Part shown: positions 12,534 through 19,863 of the stretch, in pieces
How the letters are laid out: the number at the start of each line of letters is the position of its first letter
How positions within the stretch are numbered: the first letter of the stretch is position 1
Origin: JAGLRQ01 sp965369805
Lineage (GTDB): Bacteria > Auribacterota > UBA6266
Direction: 5' to 3'
Assembly: GCA_965369805.1 (NCBI GenBank)
Contig: CBDURG010000019.1
Span: 1 to 21,550, forward strand
DNA: 21,550 nucleotides
Position numbers and translations under genes: made by a program
Notes under the pieces: model-generated
The model's input: only the letters and a program-made list of their open reading frames with translations
What the model was told of the DNA's origin: nothing
Database searches by the model: none

Positions 12534-13838
12534 GTGATAACGAGTAAAAATGATAACAAGAAAGTAGCGGTTCTGTTTTCCGACAGTTATACTATAAATC
12601 CAATTACCTTAAGAAAATCAATTTTAGCTTTTGATAATGTAAAAATTATTGACTTACACAAGCATAAGACCTTAATTCCATTTGGCAGTATAAAAGAGAA
12701 ATTTGTTTATCCTAATGGAAAATCTACGGTTGTTGGTCAGGGTAATTATGGAAGTGTAGTTATTCTTAAAGGTGAAACAAGGAATTATGATGCCTTTATT
12801 AATGAGATAGATGTTGCAATAAAGAGAAATGTTGTATTGCCTGTAGATCCCAATCCGGCTTTAAAAAAGAGAGCAATTCTTTTAAAATCAACATATTGTT
12901 ATGATTTAGCTAATGATAAGTTGATAGAGATAGCTTCTAAGGGAATAAATAATAAAATAATTTCTGAAAGTAAAATTATTGATACTGATTATGCAGATTC
13001 TATTGAGGGAATGCATATTGCAGTTAAGGGTTTTAAGTCTATTTGGTCTTCTTTACCTCGAGCCTCTGACAAACCTTTTGGGGCAATTCAGGATGAAGAT
13101 AAGAAAGGATCTTTAAGGATTTTGACTTGGGCACGAATAACTAAAGTTTTAACAGCCCTTGCTTTAGTTGCTGAATATGATGCTATTCCTGTTTCTGATA
13201 ATGATATATTAATGCAGATTATCTTGGAGAAATACCGCTGGTTAACTTCAATTTCAGAAGAATCTATTAAAGATATCATATTAAAAGAAAAAGATCCAAA
13301 TTCCCTTAAGTATCATTTATTAGCTAGGGCAGTAATTGAAGATATATTTTCAGATGAAGAATTATTGAATATCCCCTTAAGGAAGTTAATTGCATATAAA
13401 AGAACATCTAAAGAAGAACAAGCGAGATTTTACAGTAAAATAGATAGAGTTATTAATTTAATACAATCAGAAGTATGGGATGATAATTTGGAAAGAGAAA
13501 TTAAACTAATTATAAGCAAGGATGTCGCACCCGAGTTAGACAAGTTTATAGAAAAAAAGTTGAAAATCAAGGATAAAACAATAGGGGTTTTTATAAAAGG
13601 AAGTCCCGCCGCTTTGAGAAATAGTGTGAAGAACTTTATCCAAGCTAAAATTGCAATGGACTCTTCCTTATCCTATATTCTTCCCGGATTTACAATACCT
13701 GAAATATTATTATTTCCAGGTCTTTTTGGATACCATTTTTTAAGAAAAACATATAAAGATTTTGTTGATTTGTATATAGAACAAAGAGCCAATAATAGAA
13801 ACAGTTTTACATATTTATTAAAGTTAAAGAAAACTTAA
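12534..13838 (+). CDS. Uncharacterised 434-aa protein (DUF6236-like in style)
   Basis: Starts with GTG at 12534, 6 bases after AAGGA. The first 120 residues look alpha/beta (KKVAVLFSDSYTINP, FGSIKEKFVYPNGKSTVVGQ), followed by a helical region with ARITKVLTALALVAEYDAIP and VSDNDILMQIILEKYRW. This resembles the large, poorly known proteins sometimes labelled DUF6236, in which a similar segment ends in a conserved Asp; the resemblance is from memory and weak. The last 70 residues contain a hydrophobic stretch (YILPGFTIPEILLFPGLF) that may be a membrane-contact helix. No catalytic motif or signal peptide is evident. A+T content is high and codon use differs from the left half, as in its neighbours. 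It is followed at close range by the next plus-strand gene. Confidence 0.7.
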   Translation: MITSKNDNKKVAVLFSDSYTINPITLRKSILAFDNVKIIDLHKHKTLIPFGSIKEKFVYPNGKSTVVGQGNYGSVVILKGETRNYDAFINEIDVAIKRNVVLPVDPNPALKKRAILLKSTYCYDLANDKLIEIASKGINNKIISESKIIDTDYADSIEGMHIAVKGFKSIWSSLPRASDKPFGAIQDEDKKGSLRILTWARITKVLTALALVAEYDAIPVSDNDILMQIILEKYRWLTSISEESIKDIILKEKDPNSLKYHLLARAVIEDIFSDEELLNIPLRKLIAYKRTSKEEQARFYSKIDRVINLIQSEVWDDNLEREIKLIISKDVAPELDKFIEKKLKIKDKTIGVFIKGSPAALRNSVKNFIQAKIAMDSSLSYILPGFTIPEILLFPGLFGYHFLRKTYKDFVDLYIEQRANNRNSFTYLLKLKKT

Positions 13839-13886
13839 GTATTAAATATACACAGGCAGTTGTGTCTGTGATTGAATAGAGAAAAT

Positions 13887-14456
13887 ATGGCTCGTGACGA
13901 TATATCGAAATATTTGGTTCATTGGACTAAAGGAAATAACTATAGAGAGGCCTTTGATACTCTTCGAGCAATTGTTTTTGAATCACGGCTACTGGGTGGA
14001 ACTAGTCATATTAAAGGGAAATATGCCTGTATTTGCTTTACCGAAGCTCCAGAGAACAAGTTTCATTTAATAGAAGGAAGATATAAGCCATTTGGAGTAA
14101 GAATTTCAAAAGAATGGCTTTTCTCTCAGGGGGGTCGTCCAGTCATATATCAAAGTGAGAGTGAATATGAGTTACTGCCTAAAGAATTAAAATGGCGTCA
14201 TGTTCGTTACGAGCCCAATAATGTGCTACCAATAGATTTTACGTGGGAAAGAGAGTGGCGGATTAAAACAAATGAGTTGTTTTTACCTTCCGAAAGGGTT
14301 GTAATAATTTTGCCTCATAAATCCTGGGGTGTAGCACTTGAAGAAGAGCAATACCATAATGAATTTCATAGAATATGGGCTGATTCTGTAGCTTATGGCA
14401 ATTGGGCAGGTATGCAAGAACCTGAGCCATTTCATTATATTTACAGTGTGCTTTGA
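13887..14456 (+). CDS. Uncharacterised protein, possible ADP-ribosyltransferase-like fold
   Basis: A 189-aa soluble protein. I chose the ATG at 13887; a TTG at 13872 would add five residues and neither has a strong ribosome site. Conserved-looking blocks are LVHWTKG (H12), ACICFTEAPE (51-55), a GRYKPFGV-to-GGRPVIYQ strand region, ELLPKELKWRHVRYEP and FTWEREWRI (E121/E123). A His early in the chain, an aromatic-Thr-Glu block and a late Glu pair resemble the H-Y-E arrangement of ADP-ribosyltransferase-like folds (DarT, DUF2971-type proteins). Proteins with these blocks occur in defence and mobile regions as far as I recall. This is inference; no activity can be assigned. Confidence 0.7.
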   Translation: MARDDISKYLVHWTKGNNYREAFDTLRAIVFESRLLGGTSHIKGKYACICFTEAPENKFHLIEGRYKPFGVRISKEWLFSQGGRPVIYQSESEYELLPKELKWRHVRYEPNNVLPIDFTWEREWRIKTNELFLPSERVVIILPHKSWGVALEEEQYHNEFHRIWADSVAYGNWAGMQEPEPFHYIYSVL

Positions 14457-14774
14457 TCAACGTATAACAAATAAATCTCTTTAAAACTTAAACAGCTTGC
14501 ATAATCCCCTACCTCAAAAACATCTCAGGTATCTCCATAATCTCATGCAGTTTTCTTAAATTCCTTAAACTAGGAACCCTTTTCCTTTTTTTCCATGCAA
14601 GCAGAATATCATCACAACAGCCAATAAGTACAGGTTACGACGGATGATTTTAAAGACAATAAAGACAGTATATGCGAGAGAATTGGAGCAATAAACCGAA
14701 TAGCATTGACAACAATTTTTTACAACATACAATAATAAGTAATAGGTAGGCATAGAAAATCACAAAAAACAATT
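14457..14774. other. Intergenic gap with a possible gene remnant on the minus strand
   Basis: No intact gene is evident. On the minus strand, bases 14634-14509 form a 41-codon open stretch ending in TAG, whose last 29 residues (AWKKRKRVPSLRNLRKLHEI then MEIPEMFLR) have protein-like composition and could be the 3' end of a decayed gene. It has no start or ribosome site. The rest is A+T-rich with no clear hairpin. Confidence 0.3.
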
Positions 14775-14795
14775 ATGAAGCAGGATAAGGCGGAG

Positions 14796-14996
14796 ATGGA
14801 AGACATAAACAAATACCTAACAGTACGACAAGTAGCCAAAAAACTCGGTGTTACCGAAGACTGGATACGCGACCTAATCCAAACAAAAAAGCTCAAAGCT
14901 ACTAAAATAAAGCATTGGCGAGTTTATCCCAAAGACTTAGAAAATTTATTAAGAGCAGAAAGAATATGGAATGAGGGAAATGTGGCAGAAATTTAG
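14796..14996 (+). CDS. Excisionase/MerR-type HTH protein
   Basis: A 66-aa protein with one helix-turn-helix of the HTH_17/excisionase type: YLTVRQVAKKLGVTEDWIRD is the HTH, followed by LKATKIKHWRVYPKDLENLL, the wing and the conserved W-R-x-x-xx-D-L motif. The ATG at 14796 has AAGG 5 bases upstream; the in-frame ATG at 14775 (7 residues longer) lacks a site. Such proteins serve as recombination directionality factors on integrative elements or as small regulators. No integrase is nearby. It is the first gene of the plus-strand series that contains the degradative enzymes, so it could regulate them. Confidence 0.82.
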   Translation: MEDINKYLTVRQVAKKLGVTEDWIRDLIQTKKLKATKIKHWRVYPKDLENLLRAERIWNEGNVAEI

Positions 14997-15040
14997 TCTG
15001 TGTTTAGTATAAAAACGATCTATAATTAGAAGGATTAAAA

Positions 15041-16501
15041 ATGAAAAGAAGAAATGCTATTAGAGGTGAACATTCTAACGATTCCGAACTTGATATTTCT
15101 CAATCACAGGGTGATAGAATTATTGATTATAATTATGTTCCAGCATCAAATTATTCAATCAATTTTGAAAGGGCTAATGCTTCGTGGGAATCTGGTTATA
15201 CAGAACTCATTGATATTTTTTCTTCTGAAATAGGACTTGCAGGGGATGAAGTGATTAGTTCTCCAACACACATGTTAGGACAAGCGGAAAAAGATATAAA
15301 GTTAATTGCTTATAATGATGCCGATAAGTTTTTGCAGGAAGATATCGCAAGGTTTATTAGACCAGATGAAATTGCTATTTCTATTAAACATCATTCTCCT
15401 GTGCCTGACGAAGACGAAAAAGAACAAATGAAATTACAGTGTACCCATATACAAATTGCGGTAGGAGTTACTTCTAAAGGGAAGGATGGAGTTATTACAT
15501 TAAATAATCCACAGGATTATCAGAACGGACTATTTGGTCCTAAGGATTATCCCATGATATTTATTAAGCCAATTTTTCCAGAGGGGGTATCAAAAGAGAA
15601 AGTGAGAGATTATGTTAATAACATAAGAACATGGCTGGCTATAGCCAATACATTTACAGTGTTTCCTGATGACTATAATGGTGGAGACCCTCTTGCGACA
15701 TGTAGTGTTGAACAAGTAAAACAGTTAGGAGATAAGCTAATAGATGCGTTATTAGGAAATCAGGAAGCTGTTGACTGGTTTTCTCAGCCGGAAAATCAGG
15801 TCTATTGCGCAGAGTTAGCGCATATTTCATTAAACCTGGGGATACATTATCCTCTAAATAATAAATTTATTGGACAAGAACGATACGACTTATTAAAAGA
15901 TGCACTGGTTACGAAAGATTTTGTCAGCCAAAACGAGAACACTTATATTAAGTTAGTATCTATGTGTGTTGCTCCGGACGATTTGCAGCCAATTACAGAT
16001 GTTATTAATACTGATGCAAGGGTATTTTCTTCTGCGCCATTTGATAAGAACCTTGCTGTTAAACCGTTTACTGTTGCAAACATAATAGAAAAATACATAC
16101 AATTTTCAATTCCTAGAGAAGAATTAGGAGAAGATGTGGCGATTATTCAGGCAGGAATATTGAAAAAATGCCAACCTGCTGTTTTTACTGCACTAGGAAT
16201 AGACAAACTTTCCCCTGATAACGAAAAAAGAACACAAGTAACAAAATTATACGAGCAAATAGTAAGCTGTGTCGGAAAAAAATACGAAAATTACAATAAA
16301 TTCAGGGAAGCAATTTCGCCTATACTTGAGAAAACAAAAACAATGACAAGCCCAAGAGAGAACGGTGTGGGAGCTTTTATTCCACCGCATTGTTTCCTTG
16401 TCAGGGCTGCTGAATCAATAAAAGGAAGAACAGATATCGGATTATTGAAATGGCAGTATGTTGGACACGGACTACACGAATCCATATTAGACAAAATATA
16501 G
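15041..16501 (+). CDS. 486-aa protein with permuted papain-like (YiiX/NlpC-P60) features
   Basis: AAGGA precedes the ATG. There is no signal peptide. I do not recognise the full-length family. Three elements appear in the order used by permuted NlpC/P60 (YiiX-type) cysteine peptidases: a strand with His (CTHIQIAVGV, H136), a helix start with Cys (VYCAELAHISL, C256), and a later APDDL segment (311-315) like the PddL that follows the catalytic helix in those proteins. If real, C256 and H136 would be catalytic for an amidase, peptidase or lipid acyl bond. The C-terminal 150 residues are helical and end FIPPHCFLVRAAES...QYVGHGLHES. It is followed, after 71 bases, by the lipase gene. The fold assignment is a weak inference; the gene itself is solid. 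Confidence 0.8.
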   Translation: MKRRNAIRGEHSNDSELDISQSQGDRIIDYNYVPASNYSINFERANASWESGYTELIDIFSSEIGLAGDEVISSPTHMLGQAEKDIKLIAYNDADKFLQEDIARFIRPDEIAISIKHHSPVPDEDEKEQMKLQCTHIQIAVGVTSKGKDGVITLNNPQDYQNGLFGPKDYPMIFIKPIFPEGVSKEKVRDYVNNIRTWLAIANTFTVFPDDYNGGDPLATCSVEQVKQLGDKLIDALLGNQEAVDWFSQPENQVYCAELAHISLNLGIHYPLNNKFIGQERYDLLKDALVTKDFVSQNENTYIKLVSMCVAPDDLQPITDVINTDARVFSSAPFDKNLAVKPFTVANIIEKYIQFSIPREELGEDVAIIQAGILKKCQPAVFTALGIDKLSPDNEKRTQVTKLYEQIVSCVGKKYENYNKFREAISPILEKTKTMTSPRENGVGAFIPPHCFLVRAAESIKGRTDIGLLKWQYVGHGLHESILDKI

Positions 16502-16572
16502 AATGTTGATGAGTTATTTGCATGCTTGTTATTCAAGATCAGGGATTATATCATAATAAATAGGGGTGGATT

Positions 16573-17496
16573 ATGGTTAGGAAGAGGTCGTCAGATCCTG
16601 TTGAAGAATTAAGGAGGCAGAAGTTAGAAAAGCTTGAAAAGTGTTTTGCAGAGCTTGAAAGTTATAAGAAAAACAAGTTAAAATTGCAATATCCTGCTTT
16701 TTTCGTTCCTGAATTGGCAGGTGAAGATTGTTCTGCATGGATGAAACCATATAAAAACATACCTAAAAGATACAAGAAATATTATCGTCCTGCAAAGTAC
16801 TGGGTTGATGAAATCATTGAAAATAAAGAGCAAGCCCATTACGTTATTTTTGCAGAAGAGGAAAGCGAAAACTCAGCTAGTTTTCTTGAGTTAGGAAAAT
16901 ATCTTAAAAAGGAATTAGTAGATTTAGCACAAGGTGATCCAATTAATTTGGTTGGACATAGTATGGGTGGCTTAGACATAAGGTCTGCTATTTTGGATAA
17001 TGAAAAACCCACTTTAAATATAAAAAACGTTATCACTGTTGGCACTCCTAATAATGGTACTGTTGAAGCGGGATTATTGCGTTTTAAATTTATTCAGAAA
17101 ATAGCTGAGAAATTTGCTAACTTCAAAAAGCATCAGATAGTGCAAGGTCGCAATCTGTTTTCCAACAGTAAACCGATAAAAACTATTAATTCAATTGAAA
17201 ATCGTTTAAATCTCTTAAGTGGAATAGACAAATTCTTTGTTTTTATGGGTTTGCGAGACAGTACTGTTAAGGGAAGCCCTAAGCTAGATGAAGGTGGTAT
17301 ACCCGAAGATATTTATGAAGAGAAGGTAAAAATAATCCAGACGTCTAGTGCTGAGCATTCAGGTAAAAATGGCATAACTCAGGATCCAAGGCTCTTTTTA
17401 CCAATAATAAGGATTTTATGTGGGATAGAATTAGAAGATGATCATAATTATGGCTACATATATAGAAAACTTAATCCAAGAGCAAAAGGTTTATAA
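16573..17496 (+). CDS. Alpha/beta-hydrolase lipase/esterase (GHSMGG)
   Basis: A 307-aa cytoplasmic-type alpha/beta hydrolase, with no signal peptide or membrane segment. Residues 41-53 (PAFFVPELAGEDC) form the first strand and oxyanion region, INLVGHSMGGLDIRSA holds the nucleophile elbow with S130, and NVITVGTPNNG follows as in PGAP1/lipase-class enzymes. D229 (MGLRDSTV) and H262 (SSAEHSGKNG) are suitably placed to complete the triad. The N-terminal 35 residues are a charged helix. A GGGTGGATT segment acts as ribosome site before the ATG. The substrate is probably a lipid or acyl ester; whether it is a phospholipase is not shown. Within the plus-strand run it is followed at 12 bases by a 39-aa ORF, then the phospholipase C-like gene. 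Confidence 0.9.
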   Translation: MVRKRSSDPVEELRRQKLEKLEKCFAELESYKKNKLKLQYPAFFVPELAGEDCSAWMKPYKNIPKRYKKYYRPAKYWVDEIIENKEQAHYVIFAEEESENSASFLELGKYLKKELVDLAQGDPINLVGHSMGGLDIRSAILDNEKPTLNIKNVITVGTPNNGTVEAGLLRFKFIQKIAEKFANFKKHQIVQGRNLFSNSKPIKTINSIENRLNLLSGIDKFFVFMGLRDSTVKGSPKLDEGGIPEDIYEEKVKIIQTSSAEHSGKNGITQDPRLFLPIIRILCGIELEDDHNYGYIYRKLNPRAKGL

Positions 17497-17508
17497 GGTT
17501 TTGTAAAT

Positions 17509-17628
17509 ATGGATAAAGATGAAATTTTAGAGGGTGGGGACGAAGCAGTAATCCTAAAAGATTTATCTGATTTGCTGGGTTTAAAAGGAAGTACATTTAA
17601 TTTTACAGCTATAGGAGGTGTTCTGTAA
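17509..17628 (+). CDS. 39-aa acidic small ORF between two lipolytic genes
   Basis: ATG at 17509, 10 bases after AAGG, and a stop whose last base is the first base of the next gene's ATG (TAATG at 17626-17630). The protein is acidic at the N-terminus (MDKDEILEGGDEAV) and hydrophobic towards the end (FNFTAIGGVL). The Shine-Dalgarno of the next gene (AGGAGGTG, 17613-17620) lies within it, so translation of the two is likely coupled. It may be an immunity-like or regulatory peptide, a pheromone-like peptide, or just a translation-coupling leader. Confidence 0.55.
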   Translation: MDKDEILEGGDEAVILKDLSDLLGLKGSTFNFTAIGGVL

Positions 17629-18560
17629 TGGCTGGTGCATTCACTCATTTCATAATCAGCGAACAAGCAAAAAACAAACGGTCAAAACTCGGGTCAGAAT
17701 TATGGAGACTACTTAATAAACATTCTGAATTTATGTACTTGGGGGCTGTTAGTCCTGACCTGCCATATTTAAGCTTTAAAACAGGGAAGGTTAACTGGGC
17801 AGACGTTATGCATTATGATCAAACAAACAGTATTTGTATAACAGGTCATAATGCACTTAAAGAAAATTGGGTTAGCAAAAAAACAGCAGATGAAATTAAA
17901 TTTGTCTGGCTTATGGGTTATGCGTCTCATCTTGTAGCAGATGCTACGATACATCCTATTGTTGAAGCTATAGTCGGACCTTATGAAGAAAATTCAGAAG
18001 AACATCGTATTTGTGAAATGACACAGGACTCGTTAATCTTTTATGACTATAAAAGGAATGATATCACTTATGCTGAATTTTCATCTATTCTCAAATCCTG
18101 CAAAAAATCAGATTCATTTAGCGATTTAATGAATTTCTGGAAAAATAATATCATCAGAAACTATTCAGATATAGATGAGGAACCAAACCCTTCATTGTGG
18201 TTTAACACTTATACAAAAGCAATTGACGTTGCAGAGGGAGGTTCAAATACAGTTGCCTTTTTTAGACATGCAGGAATCGGGGGGGAGTTTCTTTACTCAC
18301 CTTGTAAGGTCGTTCGGTCAGAGTATCCAAAAAGATATGATAAGTATTATGCAAAAGCAAAACTTCCCTCTAGCTCTACAGGTGAATTCAAAAAGGAGGG
18401 CTTTGAAAAATCGGTAACCAATGTAACTGACGCATGGGTTAAGCTATATGAGGGTTTAACATCAGGGGTGGATGTTTCTCAAGTTGTCAAAAACTGGAAC
18501 CTAGATACTGGCATTGATATGGACTCACCAAACAATGAAAAAACATATTGGGTGGCATAA
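17628..18560 (+). CDS. Zinc-dependent phospholipase C family protein
   Basis: A 310-aa protein of the zinc-dependent phospholipase C/S1-P1-like family (Zn_dep_PLPC). MAGAFTHFIISEQ starts directly at the first metal ligand region (H7). Further ligands fit the family's tri-zinc site: D44 in GAVSPDLPYL, H62 in WADVMHYD, H101 and D105 in GYASHLVADATIHP, H109, and H126 with E130. All expected His/Asp positions are present, so it is probably active. Unlike clostridial alpha-toxin it lacks a signal peptide, which suggests cytoplasmic action or non-Sec release. It overlaps the preceding 39-aa ORF by one base with a strong AGGAGGTG site, and the next gene follows 3 bases after its stop. Confidence 0.9.
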   Translation: MAGAFTHFIISEQAKNKRSKLGSELWRLLNKHSEFMYLGAVSPDLPYLSFKTGKVNWADVMHYDQTNSICITGHNALKENWVSKKTADEIKFVWLMGYASHLVADATIHPIVEAIVGPYEENSEEHRICEMTQDSLIFYDYKRNDITYAEFSSILKSCKKSDSFSDLMNFWKNNIIRNYSDIDEEPNPSLWFNTYTKAIDVAEGGSNTVAFFRHAGIGGEFLYSPCKVVRSEYPKRYDKYYAKAKLPSSSTGEFKKEGFEKSVTNVTDAWVKLYEGLTSGVDVSQVVKNWNLDTGIDMDSPNNEKTYWVA

Positions 18561-18563
18561 GCA

Positions 18564-19781
18564 ATGAAAAGAAAACATATCATGATAGTTTTTTTAATCA
18601 TTATTGTAATCTCATTTACTTCATGTGGAAAGATTCAGGAATGTCCAGAAAAAGATTATGGTTTACTAATGTCAGCTATTACTTATTCTGTTGATAAAGT
18701 CATTGGTGAGTATGGCGACCAGATACCCAATGATTTTTCAGGAGAAGATTTTATGATCTTGGTTAATGATAAAATCCCTCCAGACTATTATACAGAGTTG
18801 AAAAAATACAAAATACAAATACAGTCAAAGGGCTATTATTATTTGTCAATTGTTACAGAGCCTAAATCGGGTAAGACCATTCTTTTTGACTATAGTTGTA
18901 CGTCCTATGTAGACGGAAAGATTTTTCTTGAGCCAAACAAATATGATTTAGCAAATCTTGAGTTGTATAATCCTTGCAGTTCTGAAGACACTGATATAAA
19001 ACCTCAGGTTATTTCCATAGCTTCATTCAATATACAGGTTTTTGGCCAGTCCAAGATAAAAAAGCCAGAAGTCATGGATATAATTGCTAAAATAATCAAA
19101 AAATATGATGTTGTGGCAATTCAGGAGATAAGAAGTAAAGAGCAGAATGTAATTCCCGCATTGCTTAACCTTGTGAATGATGAAGACACAAAATATGATT
19201 ATGTGATAAGTGAAAGGCTTGGAAGAACATCAAGCAAAGAACAGTATGCTTTTGTTTATAATCCAAAAACAGTTACGTTAATTCCAGATAGCACCTATGT
19301 TGTTGATGATCCTGATGATGTTTTTGAAAGAGAACCTTTTGTTTCCTACTTTAAAAGCGGAAATTTTGACTTTAAAATTGTCAACAACCACATCAAACCT
19401 GGAGATGTTTCAAATGAGCTGAAACATTTAGCAGTTGTGATAAATGATATTTATGATAGTTCTGCTGAGAAAGATATTATAGTGGTAGGGGATATGAATG
19501 CAGATGGCTCTTATTTTAATGAGGATAACTTAGTAGTAATATTGCCGTTGTGGGTTCAGTTGATTGGTAATGACAAAGATACTACTGTGGCTGTTTCGGA
19601 CAATACCTATGATAGAATGATGACGTGTGATACCACTTCAAGCGTTGAATATACAGGCACATCAGGAGTATTCAGGTGGGATAATGAGTATGGGATAACA
19701 GATATTGGTTTTGTTAAAAAGGTTTCTGATCATTATCCTGTATATGCGGAGTTTAGAGTTGATTTGGAAGATGATGATTGA
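18564..19781 (+). CDS. DNase I-like endonuclease, predicted lipoprotein
   Basis: A 405-aa protein with a lipoprotein signal (hydrophobic residues 7-20, FTSC with lipid-accepting C21). A unique domain follows (22-145), then an endonuclease/exonuclease/phosphatase fold from about 150: ASFNIQVF (N156), VVAIQEIRS (E188), Y228, REPF (256-259), NNHIKPG (H276), VVGDMNADG (D310, N312), and SDHYPV (D389, H390). These correspond to the metal and catalytic residues of DNase I, so it should be an active divalent-metal nuclease. It should sit outside the cytoplasm, anchored to a membrane. Its start is 3 bases after the phospholipase C gene, evidence of a single operon. Possible roles are killing, DNA scavenging, or cutting incoming DNA in the periplasm. 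Confidence 0.93.
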   Translation: MKRKHIMIVFLIIIVISFTSCGKIQECPEKDYGLLMSAITYSVDKVIGEYGDQIPNDFSGEDFMILVNDKIPPDYYTELKKYKIQIQSKGYYYLSIVTEPKSGKTILFDYSCTSYVDGKIFLEPNKYDLANLELYNPCSSEDTDIKPQVISIASFNIQVFGQSKIKKPEVMDIIAKIIKKYDVVAIQEIRSKEQNVIPALLNLVNDEDTKYDYVISERLGRTSSKEQYAFVYNPKTVTLIPDSTYVVDDPDDVFEREPFVSYFKSGNFDFKIVNNHIKPGDVSNELKHLAVVINDIYDSSAEKDIIVVGDMNADGSYFNEDNLVVILPLWVQLIGNDKDTTVAVSDNTYDRMMTCDTTSSVEYTGTSGVFRWDNEYGITDIGFVKKVSDHYPVYAEFRVDLEDDD

Positions 19782-19863
19782 GAGATTTGTTGGTACATGG
19801 AGGAAAAAGGGCAAGGGTTATTTTCTTATAAAGAGAGCATAAAAATAATGGGAAGTTAATATT

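Noticed and set aside
14565..14753. 62-codon minus-strand frame in the gap before the HTH gene
   Set aside because: Hydrophobic, Cys/Tyr-rich composition typical of noncoding A+T-rich DNA; no ribosome site.
19797..19859. 20-codon ORF between the DNase and SAP genes
   Set aside because: No ribosome site and too short; composition is not persuasive.
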